Part shown: positions 7,953-17,200 of the stretch, in pieces | How the letters are laid out: every line of letters starts with the position of its first letter | Numbering within the stretch: position 1 is the stretch's first letter | Origin: Betaproteobacteria bacterium | GTDB taxonomy: Bacteria; Pseudomonadota; Gammaproteobacteria; Burkholderiales; SG8-39 | Assembly (NCBI GenBank): GCA_947476535.1 | Contig: CANJRC010000016.1 | Span: 1 to 51,895 of the forward strand | Direction of reading: 5' to 3' | Length of the DNA stretch: 51,895 nt | The notes under the pieces: generated by a model | What the model was told of the DNA's origin: nothing | What the model saw: only the letters and a program-made list of their open reading frames with translations | Databases searched by the model: none | Position numbers and translations under genes: made by a program

Positions 7953-9281
7953 ATGACCGACACATCCCGATTTGCCGAACGCCGCGCCGCACTGGCGCGT
8001 CACATGAAGAACGGCATCGCCGTGATCCCCACGGCACCCGAGCGCATGCGCAACCGCGACAGCGATTACCTGTACCGCTTCGACAGCTACTTCTATTACC
8101 TCACCGGATTCACCGAACCCGGCTCGGTCCTCATCCTGCATACGCGCGAGGGGGCGACGGGTGCCAGCGAAACTCGCTCGGTGCTTTTCTGTCGCGACAA
8201 GGATGTCGAGCGCGAAACCTGGGAGGGTTTCCGCTGGGGACCCGAGGCGGCGAAATCGGAATTCGGCTTCGACGAGACCTATTCCATCAACACCCTCGAC
8301 GAGATGGCGCCGAAGATGCTCGCCAACCAGCCGGCGCTCTACTACGCCCCGGGTGCCGAGGTCGATTGGGATGCGCGCATCATGGGCTGGCTGAACCGCG
8401 TGCGCGCCCAGGGCCGCACCGGCGTCACTGCGCCCAACGAAATCCACGACGTGCGCACCGTGCTCGACGAAATGCGCCTGTTCAAGGATGCATCCGAGAT
8501 AGCGACGATGCGCAGCGCTGCAGACATTTCCGCCGCCGCACACCTGAAGGCCATGGCTGCCACGCGGCCCGGGCGCATGGAATTCGAGATCGAAGCCGAA
8601 CTCTTGTACGAATTCCGCAGGCGTGGCGCGCAATTTCCGGCCTACTGGCCCATCGTCGCCGGCGGCGCCAATGCCTGCATCCTGCACTACCGCGCCAACG
8701 ACAAGCGGCTGGCTGACGGCGATCTGCTGCTCATCGACGCCGGCTGCGAACTGGATGGCTACGCCTCCGACGTGACGCGCACCTGGCCGGTCAACGGCCG
8801 CTTCTCGCCGCAGCAGAAGGATGCCTACCAGCTCGTGCTCGCATCGCAGGATGCCGCCTTCGCCGCCATCACGCCCGGCGCGCACTGGAACGCGCCGCAC
8901 GAAGCAGCGGTCAGGGTACTGGCCCAGGGCTTCATCGACTTCGGCCTGTGCGAGGGCACGCTGGACAAGGTCATCGAGACCGAGGACTACCGCCGCTTCT
9001 ACATGCACCGCACCGGGCACTGGTTGGGCCTGGATGTGCACGACGCCGGCGAATATAAGACCGCCGGCGAATGGCGCGCTCTCGAACCGGGAATGATGCT
9101 CACCGTCGAGCCGGGCTGCTACATCCGCCCCGGTGACAAGGTCCCCGAGGCGTTCTGGAATATCGGCATACGCATCGAGGACGACGTGCTCGTCACTGCG
9201 ACGGGGTACGACGTCATCACTCGGGATACGCCAAAATCGGTGGCCGACATCGAGGCCCTGGTCGGGCAGGCCTGCGCTTAA
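7953..9281 (+). CDS. pepP: Xaa-Pro aminopeptidase PepP
   Basis: Dinuclear-metal (Mn) peptidase of the M24B family that removes N-terminal residues preceding proline. The 442-aa product has an AMP_N domain (about 1-135) followed by the pita-bread catalytic domain. Metal ligands are visible in order: LLIDAGCELDGYASDVTRTW, then HRTGHWLGLDVHD, TVEPGCYI and GIRIEDDVLV. The ATG at 7953 starts MTDTSRFAERR; an upstream in-frame start adds 26 residues of non-conserved sequence. It is followed 40 nt later by ubiH, the classical pepP-ubiH order. Confidence 0.95.
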   Translation: MTDTSRFAERRAALARHMKNGIAVIPTAPERMRNRDSDYLYRFDSYFYYLTGFTEPGSVLILHTREGATGASETRSVLFCRDKDVERETWEGFRWGPEAAKSEFGFDETYSINTLDEMAPKMLANQPALYYAPGAEVDWDARIMGWLNRVRAQGRTGVTAPNEIHDVRTVLDEMRLFKDASEIATMRSAADISAAAHLKAMAATRPGRMEFEIEAELLYEFRRRGAQFPAYWPIVAGGANACILHYRANDKRLADGDLLLIDAGCELDGYASDVTRTWPVNGRFSPQQKDAYQLVLASQDAAFAAITPGAHWNAPHEAAVRVLAQGFIDFGLCEGTLDKVIETEDYRRFYMHRTGHWLGLDVHDAGEYKTAGEWRALEPGMMLTVEPGCYIRPGDKVPEAFWNIGIRIEDDVLVTATGYDVITRDTPKSVADIEALVGQACA

Positions 9282-9321
9282 TCCTGACGCAATACCCCAG
9301 CAGACGCATCAGGACACTCCG

Positions 9322-10488
9322 TTGGAGAAATTCGACATCGTCATCGCAGGCGGCGGGCCGGTCGGCTCGGTGCTTGTACACGCGCTCGCGCCCCTGACGG
9401 GTCGCAGCACAGGCGACGGACTCTCCGTGCTGCAGGTGCGCGCCGGCTCCACGGCCGCGGATCGCCCCATCGCCCTCTCCCATGGCAGCCGGCTCATCCT
9501 TGAGCGCCTCGGGCTCTGGCAAGGACTCCCCGCGACGCCCATACACCATATACAAGTGTCGCAGCGCGGCGGCTTTGGCCGAACCGTGATCACGGCGGCC
9601 GATCACGGCATCGACGCCCTTGGCCATGTGGTCAGTTATCGCGAACTGGTCGAACGCACCACGACCGACCACTTGCCTGCCATCGCAGTGCGCGAAGACA
9701 GGCTGCTCGACTGGAACGCCTCGCCCGAGGGCATCGAAGCGCGCCTGGCCACGAAATCCGTCCACACGCGACTGCTTGTGATTGCCGACGGCGGTCGCTC
9801 GGGTCACGGGGGCGAGGAGAGTCCCGAAACACGCATCAAGGATTACCGTCAAAGCGCCGTGGTCTGCGAAGTCGACACCAAGCCATCACACGGCAATCGC
9901 GCCTGGGAGCGATTCACACTGGACGGCCCTGTGGCGCTATTGCCGTACAGGGATCGTTACGCACTCGTGTGGACCTCCCCCCCCGCGAACGCGGAGCGTC
10001 TGATGGGCATGGACGACACAGCCTTTATCGCTTCGCTGCAACAGGCGTTTGGCGATCGCGCAGGGCAATTTCGCGCCGCCGGACCGCGCAGTGCGTTCCC
10101 ACTGTCTCTGCGCGTGCACGATCAAGAGGCACGCGCCGGGATCGTCACCATCGGCAATGCGTCACAAACGCTGCATCCGGTCGCAGGACAGGGCCTGAAC
10201 CTGGGGCTGCGCGACGCGTGGGAACTCGCGGAAGCGTGCATACGCGCACTGGACGAAACGCCGGAAGACCTTGGCAGCGCGGCATTCGCGCGCGCGTTCG
10301 CATCGCGGCGCCGGCTCGATCGCGAACTCATCGTGCGCCTGACCGACGGGTTGATCGGGGCATTTTCGCTGCGCCTACCCTTGAGTTCGACGATACGCGG
10401 AGCAGCACTGGCTTTCCTCGACACCGTTCCGCCCGCGCGTCGCTTCCTTTCGCGCCGAATGATATTCGGCGCTCGCGCCCTGCCCTGA
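9322..10488 (+). CDS. ubiH: UbiH-type 2-octaprenyl-6-methoxyphenol hydroxylase (FAD monooxygenase)
   Basis: FAD-dependent monooxygenase for a ring hydroxylation in ubiquinone biosynthesis, at the inner membrane. The 388-aa product begins at a TTG directly before the dinucleotide-binding strand KFDIVIAGGGPVGS. It has the central VIADGGRSG (DG) motif and the C-terminal FAD motif GNASQTLHPVAGQGLNLG. Hydroxylases UbiH, UbiF and UbiI are hard to separate by sequence. The pepP neighbour favours UbiH. A longer reading frame starting at 9133 only overlaps the end of pepP and was rejected. Confidence 0.87.
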   Translation: MEKFDIVIAGGGPVGSVLVHALAPLTGRSTGDGLSVLQVRAGSTAADRPIALSHGSRLILERLGLWQGLPATPIHHIQVSQRGGFGRTVITAADHGIDALGHVVSYRELVERTTTDHLPAIAVREDRLLDWNASPEGIEARLATKSVHTRLLVIADGGRSGHGGEESPETRIKDYRQSAVVCEVDTKPSHGNRAWERFTLDGPVALLPYRDRYALVWTSPPANAERLMGMDDTAFIASLQQAFGDRAGQFRAAGPRSAFPLSLRVHDQEARAGIVTIGNASQTLHPVAGQGLNLGLRDAWELAEACIRALDETPEDLGSAAFARAFASRRRLDRELIVRLTDGLIGAFSLRLPLSSTIRGAALAFLDTVPPARRFLSRRMIFGARALP

Positions 10489-10691
10489 GTCCGCACACGC
10501 ATCTGCGCCGCCCCTGTTCTGCGCCTGCCTCCGGCACTTCACCCGTCACTTCGCCGGCCTAAAATCTCGCCAAGACAACACCGCGTGAGATAAAAATCAT
10601 TTGCGCAAACGTGCCCCAATGCTTCCTTTTCGGCGCCTCGCGCGACACCGGCAACAACTATTTTTAGCAGCCTATTTTTTAGGCGCCACGC

Positions 10692-10720
10692 TTTTCATCG
10701 GCGTGTCGAATAGGTATAGA
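10692..10720 (+). promoter_or_regulatory. Candidate sigma-70 promoter of dusB-fis with GC-rich discriminator
   Basis: TTTTCA (10692-10697) and TATAGA (10715-10720) are separated by exactly 17 nt. The -10 is followed by a pyrimidine/GC-rich stretch (CTCCCCCGCC), a discriminator typical of promoters under stringent and growth-rate control, as known for the E. coli dusB-fis promoter. It lies 48 nt before dusB. The rest of the 279-nt gap holds T-rich imperfect palindromes near 10660-10684. Confidence 0.5.
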
Positions 10721-10767
10721 ATTGCTCCCCCGCCACCGCCACGCCAATCACCACGCCCGTTTTTGAA

Positions 10768-11790
10768 ATGCAAATCGGTACGCATAAGCTACGCAACAAT
10801 CTGTTTGTCGCACCGATGGCCGGGGTTACCGATCGTCCGTTCCGTCAATTGTGCAAGCAGTTCGGCGCCGGCCTCGCGGTCTCCGAAATGGTGGCGTCGA
10901 ACTCGCTACTGTGGGGCAGCGAGAAGACGCTCCGCCGCGCCAATCACGATGGCGAGGTCTCGCCAATCTCGGTGCAGATCGCAGGCGCCGACCCGAAAAT
11001 GATGGCCGATGCGGCCCGCTTCAATGTGGACCAAGGCGCGCAAATAATCGACATCAACATGGGTTGCCCGGCGAAAAAGGTATGCAACGCGGCAGCAGGC
11101 TCCGCGCTGCTGCGCGACGAGCCCCTGGTGGCGCGCATCCTCGAGGCCGTGGTCAGCGCGGTGGACGTGCCGGTCACCCTGAAATTTCGCACTGGCTGGG
11201 ACCGCCAGAACAAGAATGCACTGACGGTGGCACGCATCGCCGAAGATGCTGGCATCCAGCTGCTTTCAATCCACGGGCGCACGCGCGCCTGCGGCTACAC
11301 CGGACACGCCGAATACGACACCATTCGCGAAGTGAAATTGGCAAGCCGCCTACCCATCATCGCCAACGGCGACATCACCACGCCGGAGGAGGCGCGCGAT
11401 GTGCTGGCCTACACGGGGGCAGACGGCGTCATGATTGGGCGCGCCGCGCAAGGGCGGCCGTGGATCTTCCGCGAGATCGAACACTTCCTCGCGACCGGCG
11501 ACAAGCTGCCGCCACCACTGGTTGCTGAAATCCGCACTGTGCTGCTGGCACACCTGCATGACCTGTACGGTTTTTACGGGTTCGATCGCGGGGTCAAGGT
11601 CGCGCGCAAGCATATTTCCTGGTACACGAAAGGGCTCGCCGGTTCGGCGAGCTTCAGGCATCGCATGAACCAACTGGAGAGTTGCACGGAGCAAATCGAA
11701 GCGGTGGATCGCTTCTTCGAGGAACTCGCGGGCAACGACCGGCGGCTGCGGTACATCGAGGAGGAAGCCCCAATGGAACTGGCAGCATGA
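10768..11790 (+). CDS. dusB: tRNA-dihydrouridine synthase DusB
   Basis: FMN-dependent reductase that converts specific uridines in the tRNA D-loop to dihydrouridine. The 340-aa product shows the FMN-site motif APMAGVTDRPFRQL at about residue 16, the catalytic-cysteine segment INMGCPAKKV at about 94-103, and the phosphate-binding GADGVMIGRAAQGRPW. The ATG at 10768 fits MQIGTHKLRNNLFVAPM, the usual N-terminus. Its TGA overlaps the fis ATG (ATGA), so the two are translationally coupled, as in other proteobacteria. Confidence 0.96.
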   Translation: MQIGTHKLRNNLFVAPMAGVTDRPFRQLCKQFGAGLAVSEMVASNSLLWGSEKTLRRANHDGEVSPISVQIAGADPKMMADAARFNVDQGAQIIDINMGCPAKKVCNAAAGSALLRDEPLVARILEAVVSAVDVPVTLKFRTGWDRQNKNALTVARIAEDAGIQLLSIHGRTRACGYTGHAEYDTIREVKLASRLPIIANGDITTPEEARDVLAYTGADGVMIGRAAQGRPWIFREIEHFLATGDKLPPPLVAEIRTVLLAHLHDLYGFYGFDRGVKVARKHISWYTKGLAGSASFRHRMNQLESCTEQIEAVDRFFEELAGNDRRLRYIEEEAPMELAA

Positions 11791-12035
11791 GCACGGCCCG
11801 CCAAGGCAACGAGATTGCGGACACCGTCCGCCGCTCACTCGAGAAATACTTCCGCGACCTCGACGGCGAGAAGCCACGCTCGGTCTATGACATGGTCATC
11901 CGCAACGTCGAGCGCCCGCTGCTCGAAGTGGTGCTCGATCGCGCCGAAGGCAACCAGACCATCGCAGCGCAAATGCTGGGCATCAACCGCAACACCCTGC
12001 GCAAGAAGATGCAGACGTTGAAGATCAAGCTGTAA
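11787..12035 (+). CDS. fis: DNA-binding protein Fis
   Basis: Small nucleoid protein that bends DNA and activates rRNA and other growth-linked promoters as a homodimer. The 82-aa product has the Fis C-terminal helix-turn-helix (NQTIAAQMLGINRNTLRKKM, about 58-77) and the preceding dimer helices (RPLLEVVLDRAEG). It is shorter than the 98-aa E. coli protein, lacking the flexible N-terminal beta-hairpin arm used for Hin/Gin activation, as is usual in betaproteobacteria. The start is set by the ATGA overlap with dusB. Confidence 0.95.
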   Translation: MSTARQGNEIADTVRRSLEKYFRDLDGEKPRSVYDMVIRNVERPLLEVVLDRAEGNQTIAAQMLGINRNTLRKKMQTLKIKL

Positions 12036-12163
12036 CGCGCGCCGCGGGGTTTACGCATCCGCGCCATGGCCACGCGCCGCAATATAGGGGCTGCCTGTCA
12101 GCGCCACAGTGTCAAGCCTGACCAGCCAGCCCATCCGACATCCCAATTTCCCGGCACGCCCAC

Positions 12164-13747
12164 ATGACCACACCGATTCGCCAGGCCCTGATCAGCGTTT
12201 CCGACAAAGCCGGACTGCTTGAACTCGCCCGCGGCCTCGCCGCCCGCAACATCCGCATCCTCTCGACCGGCGGCACCGCCAAACTGCTCGCCGACAATGG
12301 CATTGCTGTCACCGAAGTCGCCGACCACACCGGTTTTCCGGAAATGCTCGATGGCCGCGTCAAGACACTACATCCGAAAATCCACGGTGGGCTGTTGGCG
12401 CGGCGCGACCTGCCGGCGCACATGTCGGCCATTGCCGCCCACGACATCAGCGGCATCGACCTGCTCGTGGTGAACCTCTACCCGTTCGAGGCCACGGTGG
12501 CCAAGCCCGGTTGCACGCTCGAGGACGCGATCGAGAACATCGACATCGGCGGGCCGGCCATGGTGCGTTCAGCCGCCAAGAACTGGAAGGGCGTGGCGGT
12601 ACTCACCGACCCTTCGCAGTACGCCGATGTGCTCGCCGAGATCGAGCGAGACGGCGGCATCAGCGACGCCACGCGCTTCTCACTCGCCGTGGCCGCCTTC
12701 AACCGCATTTCCAATTACGATGCGGCGATCAGTGATTACCTCTCCGCGCTGCAGCCTGACGGCACGCGCGCCGAGTTCCCCGGCCAGTCCAACGGACGCT
12801 TCGTCAAGCTGCAGGACCTGCGCTACGGAGAGAACCCGCACCAGAAGGCCGCTTTTTACCGCGATCTCTCCCCCGTCGCGGGCACGCTGGCCATGGCCCG
12901 GCAGCTGCAGGGCAAGGAACTCTCCTACAACAACATCGCTGATGCCGATGCCGCTTGGGAATGCGTAAAGAGCTTCAGTGACAGCCCGTTGGCTGCCTGC
13001 GTCATCATCAAGCACGCCAATCCCTGCGGCGTGGCGCTGGGTGCCAATCCGCTGGAGGCCTATACCAAGGCGCTGAAGACCGATCCCACCTCCGCTTTTG
13101 GCGGCATCATCGCCTTCAACCGCCCGCTCGACGGCGCGGCTGCGGAGGCGGTGGCCAAGCAGTTCGTCGAGGTCGTGATGGCCCCCAAGGTCACGCCTGA
13201 AGCGCTCAAGGTCTTCACCGCCAAGGCCAATGTACGGGTGCTGGAAATCCCGCCAGGCGCCGACGGCAATAATGGCCGCAACAGCCATGACGTCAAGCGC
13301 GTGGGCTCGGGCCTGCTGATCCAGACCGCCGACAACCGCGACATCACCGCCGCCGACCTGAAAGTCGTGACCAAGAAGACGCCGACCGACGCTCAGCTCG
13401 CCGACCTCCTGTTCGCCTGGAAAGTAGGCAAGTTTGTGAAATCCAACGCCATTGTGTTCTGCGCCGGCGGCATGACCATCGGCGTGGGCGCAGGGCAGAT
13501 GAGCCGCATCGACAGCGCGCGCATCGCATCCATCAAGGCGCAGAACGCCAATCTCTCGCTCAAGGACACGGTCGCCGCGTCCGATGCCTTCTTCCCGTTC
13601 CGCGACGGCCTGGACGTGATCATCGATGCGGGCGCAGTGGCCGTCATCCAGCCCGGTGGCAGCATGCGTGACGACGAAGTCATCGGTGCTGCCGATGAGC
13701 GCGGCGTCGCCATGGTGTTTACCGGCGTGCGCCACTTCAGGCACTAG
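12164..13747 (+). CDS. purH: Bifunctional AICAR formyltransferase / IMP cyclohydrolase PurH
   Basis: Catalyses the last two steps of de novo purine synthesis, AICAR to FAICAR (with 10-formyl-THF) and FAICAR to IMP. The 527-aa length is typical. The N-terminal IMP cyclohydrolase (MGS-like) domain spans about 1-150 ([24 protein letters not shown]). The transformylase follows with [18 protein letters not shown] and the catalytic [11 protein letters not shown] motif. It is 128 nt downstream of fis and 3 nt before purD. Confidence 0.97.
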   Translation: MTTPIRQALISVSDKAGLLELARGLAARNIRILSTGGTAKLLADNGIAVTEVADHTGFPEMLDGRVKTLHPKIHGGLLARRDLPAHMSAIAAHDISGIDLLVVNLYPFEATVAKPGCTLEDAIENIDIGGPAMVRSAAKNWKGVAVLTDPSQYADVLAEIERDGGISDATRFSLAVAAFNRISNYDAAISDYLSALQPDGTRAEFPGQSNGRFVKLQDLRYGENPHQKAAFYRDLSPVAGTLAMARQLQGKELSYNNIADADAAWECVKSFSDSPLAACVIIKHANPCGVALGANPLEAYTKALKTDPTSAFGGIIAFNRPLDGAAAEAVAKQFVEVVMAPKVTPEALKVFTAKANVRVLEIPPGADGNNGRNSHDVKRVGSGLLIQTADNRDITAADLKVVTKKTPTDAQLADLLFAWKVGKFVKSNAIVFCAGGMTIGVGAGQMSRIDSARIASIKAQNANLSLKDTVAASDAFFPFRDGLDVIIDAGAVAVIQPGGSMRDDEVIGAADERGVAMVFTGVRHFRH

Positions 13748-13750
13748 CAG

Positions 13751-15025
13751 ATGAAACTTCTTGTCATCGGTTCCGGCGGACGCGAACACGCCATCGCCTG
13801 GCGGCTCACCGCCAACCCGCGCGTGCAGAAGGTGTATGTTGCGCCGGGCAATGCCGGCACGGCGCTTGAGCCCGGCCTGGAAAACATTGCCATCAGCAGC
13901 GTCGCCGACCTGCTGGCCTTCGCCAGGCAGGAAAATATCTACCTCACCGTGGTTGGTCCCGAGGCGACGCTGGCCGAAGGCGTGGTGGATGCCTTTCGCG
14001 CCGCTGGCCTGCGCATCTTCGGCCCCACGCAAGCCTGCGCCCAGCTTGAGAGCTCCAAGGAGTTCGCCAAGAAGTTCATGGAGCGGCACAAGATTCCCAC
14101 TGCTGCCTTCGGCAGTTTCACGGATGCAAAGTCGGCACACGCTTACATCGATGCCCAGGGCGCGCCCATCGTCGTGAAGGCCGACGGCCTCGCGGCGGGC
14201 AAGGGTGTGGTAGTGGCAATGACCGTCGCAGAAGCACATGACGCGGTGGAACGCTTCATGGTGGCGCACACCATGGGCGAGGCGGGCAATCGCGTGGTGA
14301 TCGAGGCATTCCTCGACGGCGAGGAAGCCAGCTTCATCGTCATGGCCGACGGGCGGCACGTGCTGCCCCTTGCAACAAGCCAGGACCACAAGCGCCTGAA
14401 GGATGGCGATACCGGCCCCAACACCGGCGGCATGGGCGCGTATTCACCGGCGCCGGTGGTGACGCCGGCCATCCACGCGCGCCTGGTGCGCGAGGTGATT
14501 CAGCCCGTCATCGCCGGCATGGCTGCCGAAGGCCACCAATACACCGGCTTCCTGTATGCGGGCGTGATGATCGACAAGGCCGGCAACCCGAAAGTGCTCG
14601 AATTCAATTGCCGGCTCGGCGACCCGGAGACGCAGCCCATCCTGTTACGACTCAAAAGCGACCTGCTCGAGCTCATCGAGCTGGCGGTCGACGGCAAGCT
14701 GGAGAATGCCGAAGCCGACTGGGACCGTCGCGCCGCGTTGGGCGTGGTGCTGGCCGCGGGCGGCTACCCAGAGTCGCCTCGCAAGGGCGACACTATCACT
14801 GGCATTCCCGAGGGAACGGAAGACTGCAAGGTGTTCCACGCGAGCACGGTGCTCAATGGCAAGGCCGTCACCACCACGGGCGGCCGTGTGCTCTGCGTTA
14901 CGGCGCTCGGCGATTCCATCAAGATGGCGCAGCGCCGCGCCTACCAGGCCGTCGAATCGATTCAATTCCAAGGCATGCAGTTCCGCAGCGACATCGGTCA
15001 CCGCGCGGTGCCCGCGAAGAAGTAG
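13751..15025 (+). CDS. purD: Phosphoribosylamine-glycine ligase PurD
   Basis: ATP-grasp ligase that joins 5-phosphoribosylamine and glycine in step two of purine synthesis. The 424-aa product has the N-terminal VIGSGGREHAIAW motif, the ATP-grasp lysine region IVVKADGLAAGKGVVVA, and the GARS signature around GPNTGGMGAYSPAP and EFNCRLGDPETQ. It is 3 nt after purH and 6 nt before hemF, so the three are probably one transcript. Confidence 0.97.
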   Translation: MKLLVIGSGGREHAIAWRLTANPRVQKVYVAPGNAGTALEPGLENIAISSVADLLAFARQENIYLTVVGPEATLAEGVVDAFRAAGLRIFGPTQACAQLESSKEFAKKFMERHKIPTAAFGSFTDAKSAHAYIDAQGAPIVVKADGLAAGKGVVVAMTVAEAHDAVERFMVAHTMGEAGNRVVIEAFLDGEEASFIVMADGRHVLPLATSQDHKRLKDGDTGPNTGGMGAYSPAPVVTPAIHARLVREVIQPVIAGMAAEGHQYTGFLYAGVMIDKAGNPKVLEFNCRLGDPETQPILLRLKSDLLELIELAVDGKLENAEADWDRRAALGVVLAAGGYPESPRKGDTITGIPEGTEDCKVFHASTVLNGKAVTTTGGRVLCVTALGDSIKMAQRRAYQAVESIQFQGMQFRSDIGHRAVPAKK

Positions 15026-15031
15026 CCGCCC

Positions 15032-15982
15032 ATGGCAAAGACGGACGCCGATTCAACCGCGGTCAAGAGATACCTGACAGGCCTGCAGGACCGCATCGTC
15101 GCCGGCCTCGAAGCCCTCGACGGCAATGCCTTTCGCGTCGATCGCTGGCAGCGCGGCGGCGAACCGGCATCGGCGTCGTCAGGGGCGCTTTCGTCATTGG
15201 GCGGAGGAGGCGACAGCCGCATCATCGAGGAAGGAAAACTCTTCGAGCGCGGCGGCGTGGCGTTCTCGCATGTGCGCGGCGCAAAACTCCCGCCGTCGGC
15301 CACCGCGGCGCGCCCTGAACTCGCCGGTCGCGCCTTCGAGGCCATGGGCGTATCGTTGGTTCTGCACCCGCGCAATCCCTACGTTCCGACGGTGCACATG
15401 AACGTGCGCTGCTTCATCGCCACGGCCGAAGGAAAGGAATCCGTCTGGTGGTTTGGTGGTGGAATGGATCTCACGCCGTATTATGGAAATGACGAGGACT
15501 GCGCGCACTTCCACGCCACCTGCAAGGAAGCATTGCAGCCCTACGGCGCCGACCTGCACCCGAAATACAAGCAGTGGTGCGACGATTATTTCTTCCTGAA
15601 ACATCGCAACGAACCGCGCGGCATCGGTGGCATCTTCTTCGATGATCTCTCGTCACCCGACTTCGCGACCTGCTTTGCATTGCTGCAAAGCGTGGGCGAC
15701 CGTTTCCTCCCGGCCTACGCGCCCATCGTCGAGCGCCGTCGCAACACCGTTTACGGCGAGCGCGAACGCGATTTCCAGGCCTACCGTCGCGGCCGCTACG
15801 TGGAGTTCAACCTCGTCTTCGACCGCGGCACGCTGTTCGGCCTGCAATCGGGCGGCCGGACCGAGTCCATCCTCATGTCCATGCCACCCATCGTGAAGTG
15901 GCGCTACGACTGGCACCCCGAGCCGGGGAGCCCGGAAGCCGCACTCTACGAGCATTACCTCAAGGCGCGCGACTGGGTCTGA
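15032..15982 (+). CDS. hemF: Oxygen-dependent coproporphyrinogen III oxidase HemF
   Basis: Aerobic oxidative decarboxylase of two propionates of coproporphyrinogen III in heme synthesis. The 316-aa product shows the family hallmarks [48 protein letters not shown] and [19 protein letters not shown]. It is only 6 nt behind purD. About 40 residues between 45 and 75 are a glycine/serine-rich low-complexity insertion. It indicates aerobic heme synthesis. No hemN was seen here. Confidence 0.97.
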   Translation: MAKTDADSTAVKRYLTGLQDRIVAGLEALDGNAFRVDRWQRGGEPASASSGALSSLGGGGDSRIIEEGKLFERGGVAFSHVRGAKLPPSATAARPELAGRAFEAMGVSLVLHPRNPYVPTVHMNVRCFIATAEGKESVWWFGGGMDLTPYYGNDEDCAHFHATCKEALQPYGADLHPKYKQWCDDYFFLKHRNEPRGIGGIFFDDLSSPDFATCFALLQSVGDRFLPAYAPIVERRRNTVYGERERDFQAYRRGRYVEFNLVFDRGTLFGLQSGGRTESILMSMPPIVKWRYDWHPEPGSPEAALYEHYLKARDWV

Positions 15983-16091
15983 TTCAGGTCCGCGCCTGAT
16001 TCCAGTGCCGAGCGGCACTATGGCGCCTCCCGTATGATTGCGCAGGCACAGCAGCGCGAGCCCGCGCAGCGCAAAACGGAGGAGCAAGCGC

Positions 16092-17144
16092 ATGTCATCC
16101 ACATCCCCATCGACCGCACCCTTGACGCGCATGGGTGCAACCCTCATCTTCGCCCTCGCCTGCGTTTTTCAGTTCGGCCTCGCGCGTGCGCAGTCGCTCG
16201 CCGCAAATTACCAGGCTGCCGAGTGGGCGAAGGTGGTGGCTGCCGCTAAGAAGGAGGGGCGAGTCGTCTTCTACTCCGCACAAGTGGTGCCGCTCCTGCA
16301 GCGGATCGTCGCCGGATTCAAGAAAGCCCATCCCGATATCGAGATCGAAGCGGTGCGCGGACCCAGTGGCGAACTGGTCACCAAGATGACAGCCGAGCGC
16401 GCCAACAGCCTCGATGGTGCCGACGCGTTCCTCAGCACCGAACTACTGTGGTTCCTTGAGCGGGCGAAGGAAGGCCAGCTGCGCAAGCCGGCCGGACCGT
16501 CGGCAGTGAACTGGCCCTCGGCCTACGTGCGCGAAGGCAGCATGGTGATCGGCGGCATCGAACCCATCACCATCCTCTACAACAAGACCCAGGTTGCCAA
16601 TCCGCCCAAGACCTACCTCGACCTGCTCAAGCCGGAATTCCGCGGCAGGATCGGCGTGGTCGAGCTGGGCTCCACCGGCGTGATCGCCTGGTACGACTGG
16701 CTGGAGAAGACTCAGGGTACGGATTACCTGCAGAAGCTCAAGGCGCAGAACCCGAAGATGTACACCGTGTCCTCGACGCTGGTGCAAGGGGTAGCCGCGG
16801 GCGAAGTCGCCGTTGGCAACATGGGCAATGTCACAGGCACCAAGCCGCTGATCGAAAAAGGCGCCCCGGTGGATTTCGTCGTGCCCAATCCGGCCATGGG
16901 CATCGTCTACGCCATGGCCGCGCTCAACTGGAGCAAGCGCCCGAATGCCGCGATGGTGCTCATCGACTGGCTCATGTCGGTCGAAGGTCAGACCATCTGG
17001 CACGGACGCAGCGAGGCGGCCAGCCCGCTGCCCGGCATCCCGGGTTCGCTCCAGGCATCCACGATGACGCCCTGGCCGCTCGACAGCTTTAATGCCGACG
17101 TGGTGCGCAAGTACCGCGAACACTGGACCGGCATCTTCAAATAA
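16092..17144 (+). CDS. Extracellular solute-binding protein of an ABC transporter (Fe3+/polyamine-type fold)
   Basis: Periplasmic binding protein, type-2 fold, of the family often labelled iron or spermidine/putrescine binding. The 350-aa product starts at an ATG preceded by GGAGGAG and has a signal peptide ending near GLARA-QSL. The mature part has the typical start AAKKEGRVVFYSAQ, followed by ILYNKTQVANPPKTYLDLL and a C-terminal AMVLIDWLMSVEGQ. No permease or ATPase gene is adjacent, so the partner transporter must be elsewhere. The ligand is unknown; catabolic neighbours suggest an organic acid or a metal chelate. Confidence 0.85.
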   Translation: MSSTSPSTAPLTRMGATLIFALACVFQFGLARAQSLAANYQAAEWAKVVAAAKKEGRVVFYSAQVVPLLQRIVAGFKKAHPDIEIEAVRGPSGELVTKMTAERANSLDGADAFLSTELLWFLERAKEGQLRKPAGPSAVNWPSAYVREGSMVIGGIEPITILYNKTQVANPPKTYLDLLKPEFRGRIGVVELGSTGVIAWYDWLEKTQGTDYLQKLKAQNPKMYTVSSTLVQGVAAGEVAVGNMGNVTGTKPLIEKGAPVDFVVPNPAMGIVYAMAALNWSKRPNAAMVLIDWLMSVEGQTIWHGRSEAASPLPGIPGSLQASTMTPWPLDSFNADVVRKYREHWTGIFK

Positions 17145-17156
17145 AGGTTCATTTCA

Positions 17157-17190
17157 CAATTGAGGGGCCGTGTCCCCTCAAACTCCCCCA
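17157..17190 (-). repeat. Hairpin repeat, copy A (minus orientation), between convergent genes
   Basis: On the minus strand this reads GGGGGAG, then an 8-bp stem (TTGAGGGG / CCCCTCAA) with a 6-nt loop, then TTG. It matches the two plus-strand copies at 38671-38705 and 48752-48786. It lies 11 nt beyond the dehydrogenase stop and between two converging genes, so it may act as a terminator for either. Confidence 0.75.
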
Positions 17191-17200
17191 CAGGTGAGCG

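Noticed and set aside
12680-14389. 569-codon open frame on the minus strand opposite purH and purD
   Set aside because: It is a complement-strand shadow of two certain genes in GC-rich DNA, with His/Gly/Ala-rich composition and no recognisable domain or ribosome-binding site.
16092-17144. Specific iron (FutA/FbpA) transporter subunit
   Set aside because: The fold matches, but I see no tyrosine cluster or neighbour that would justify calling iron as the ligand.
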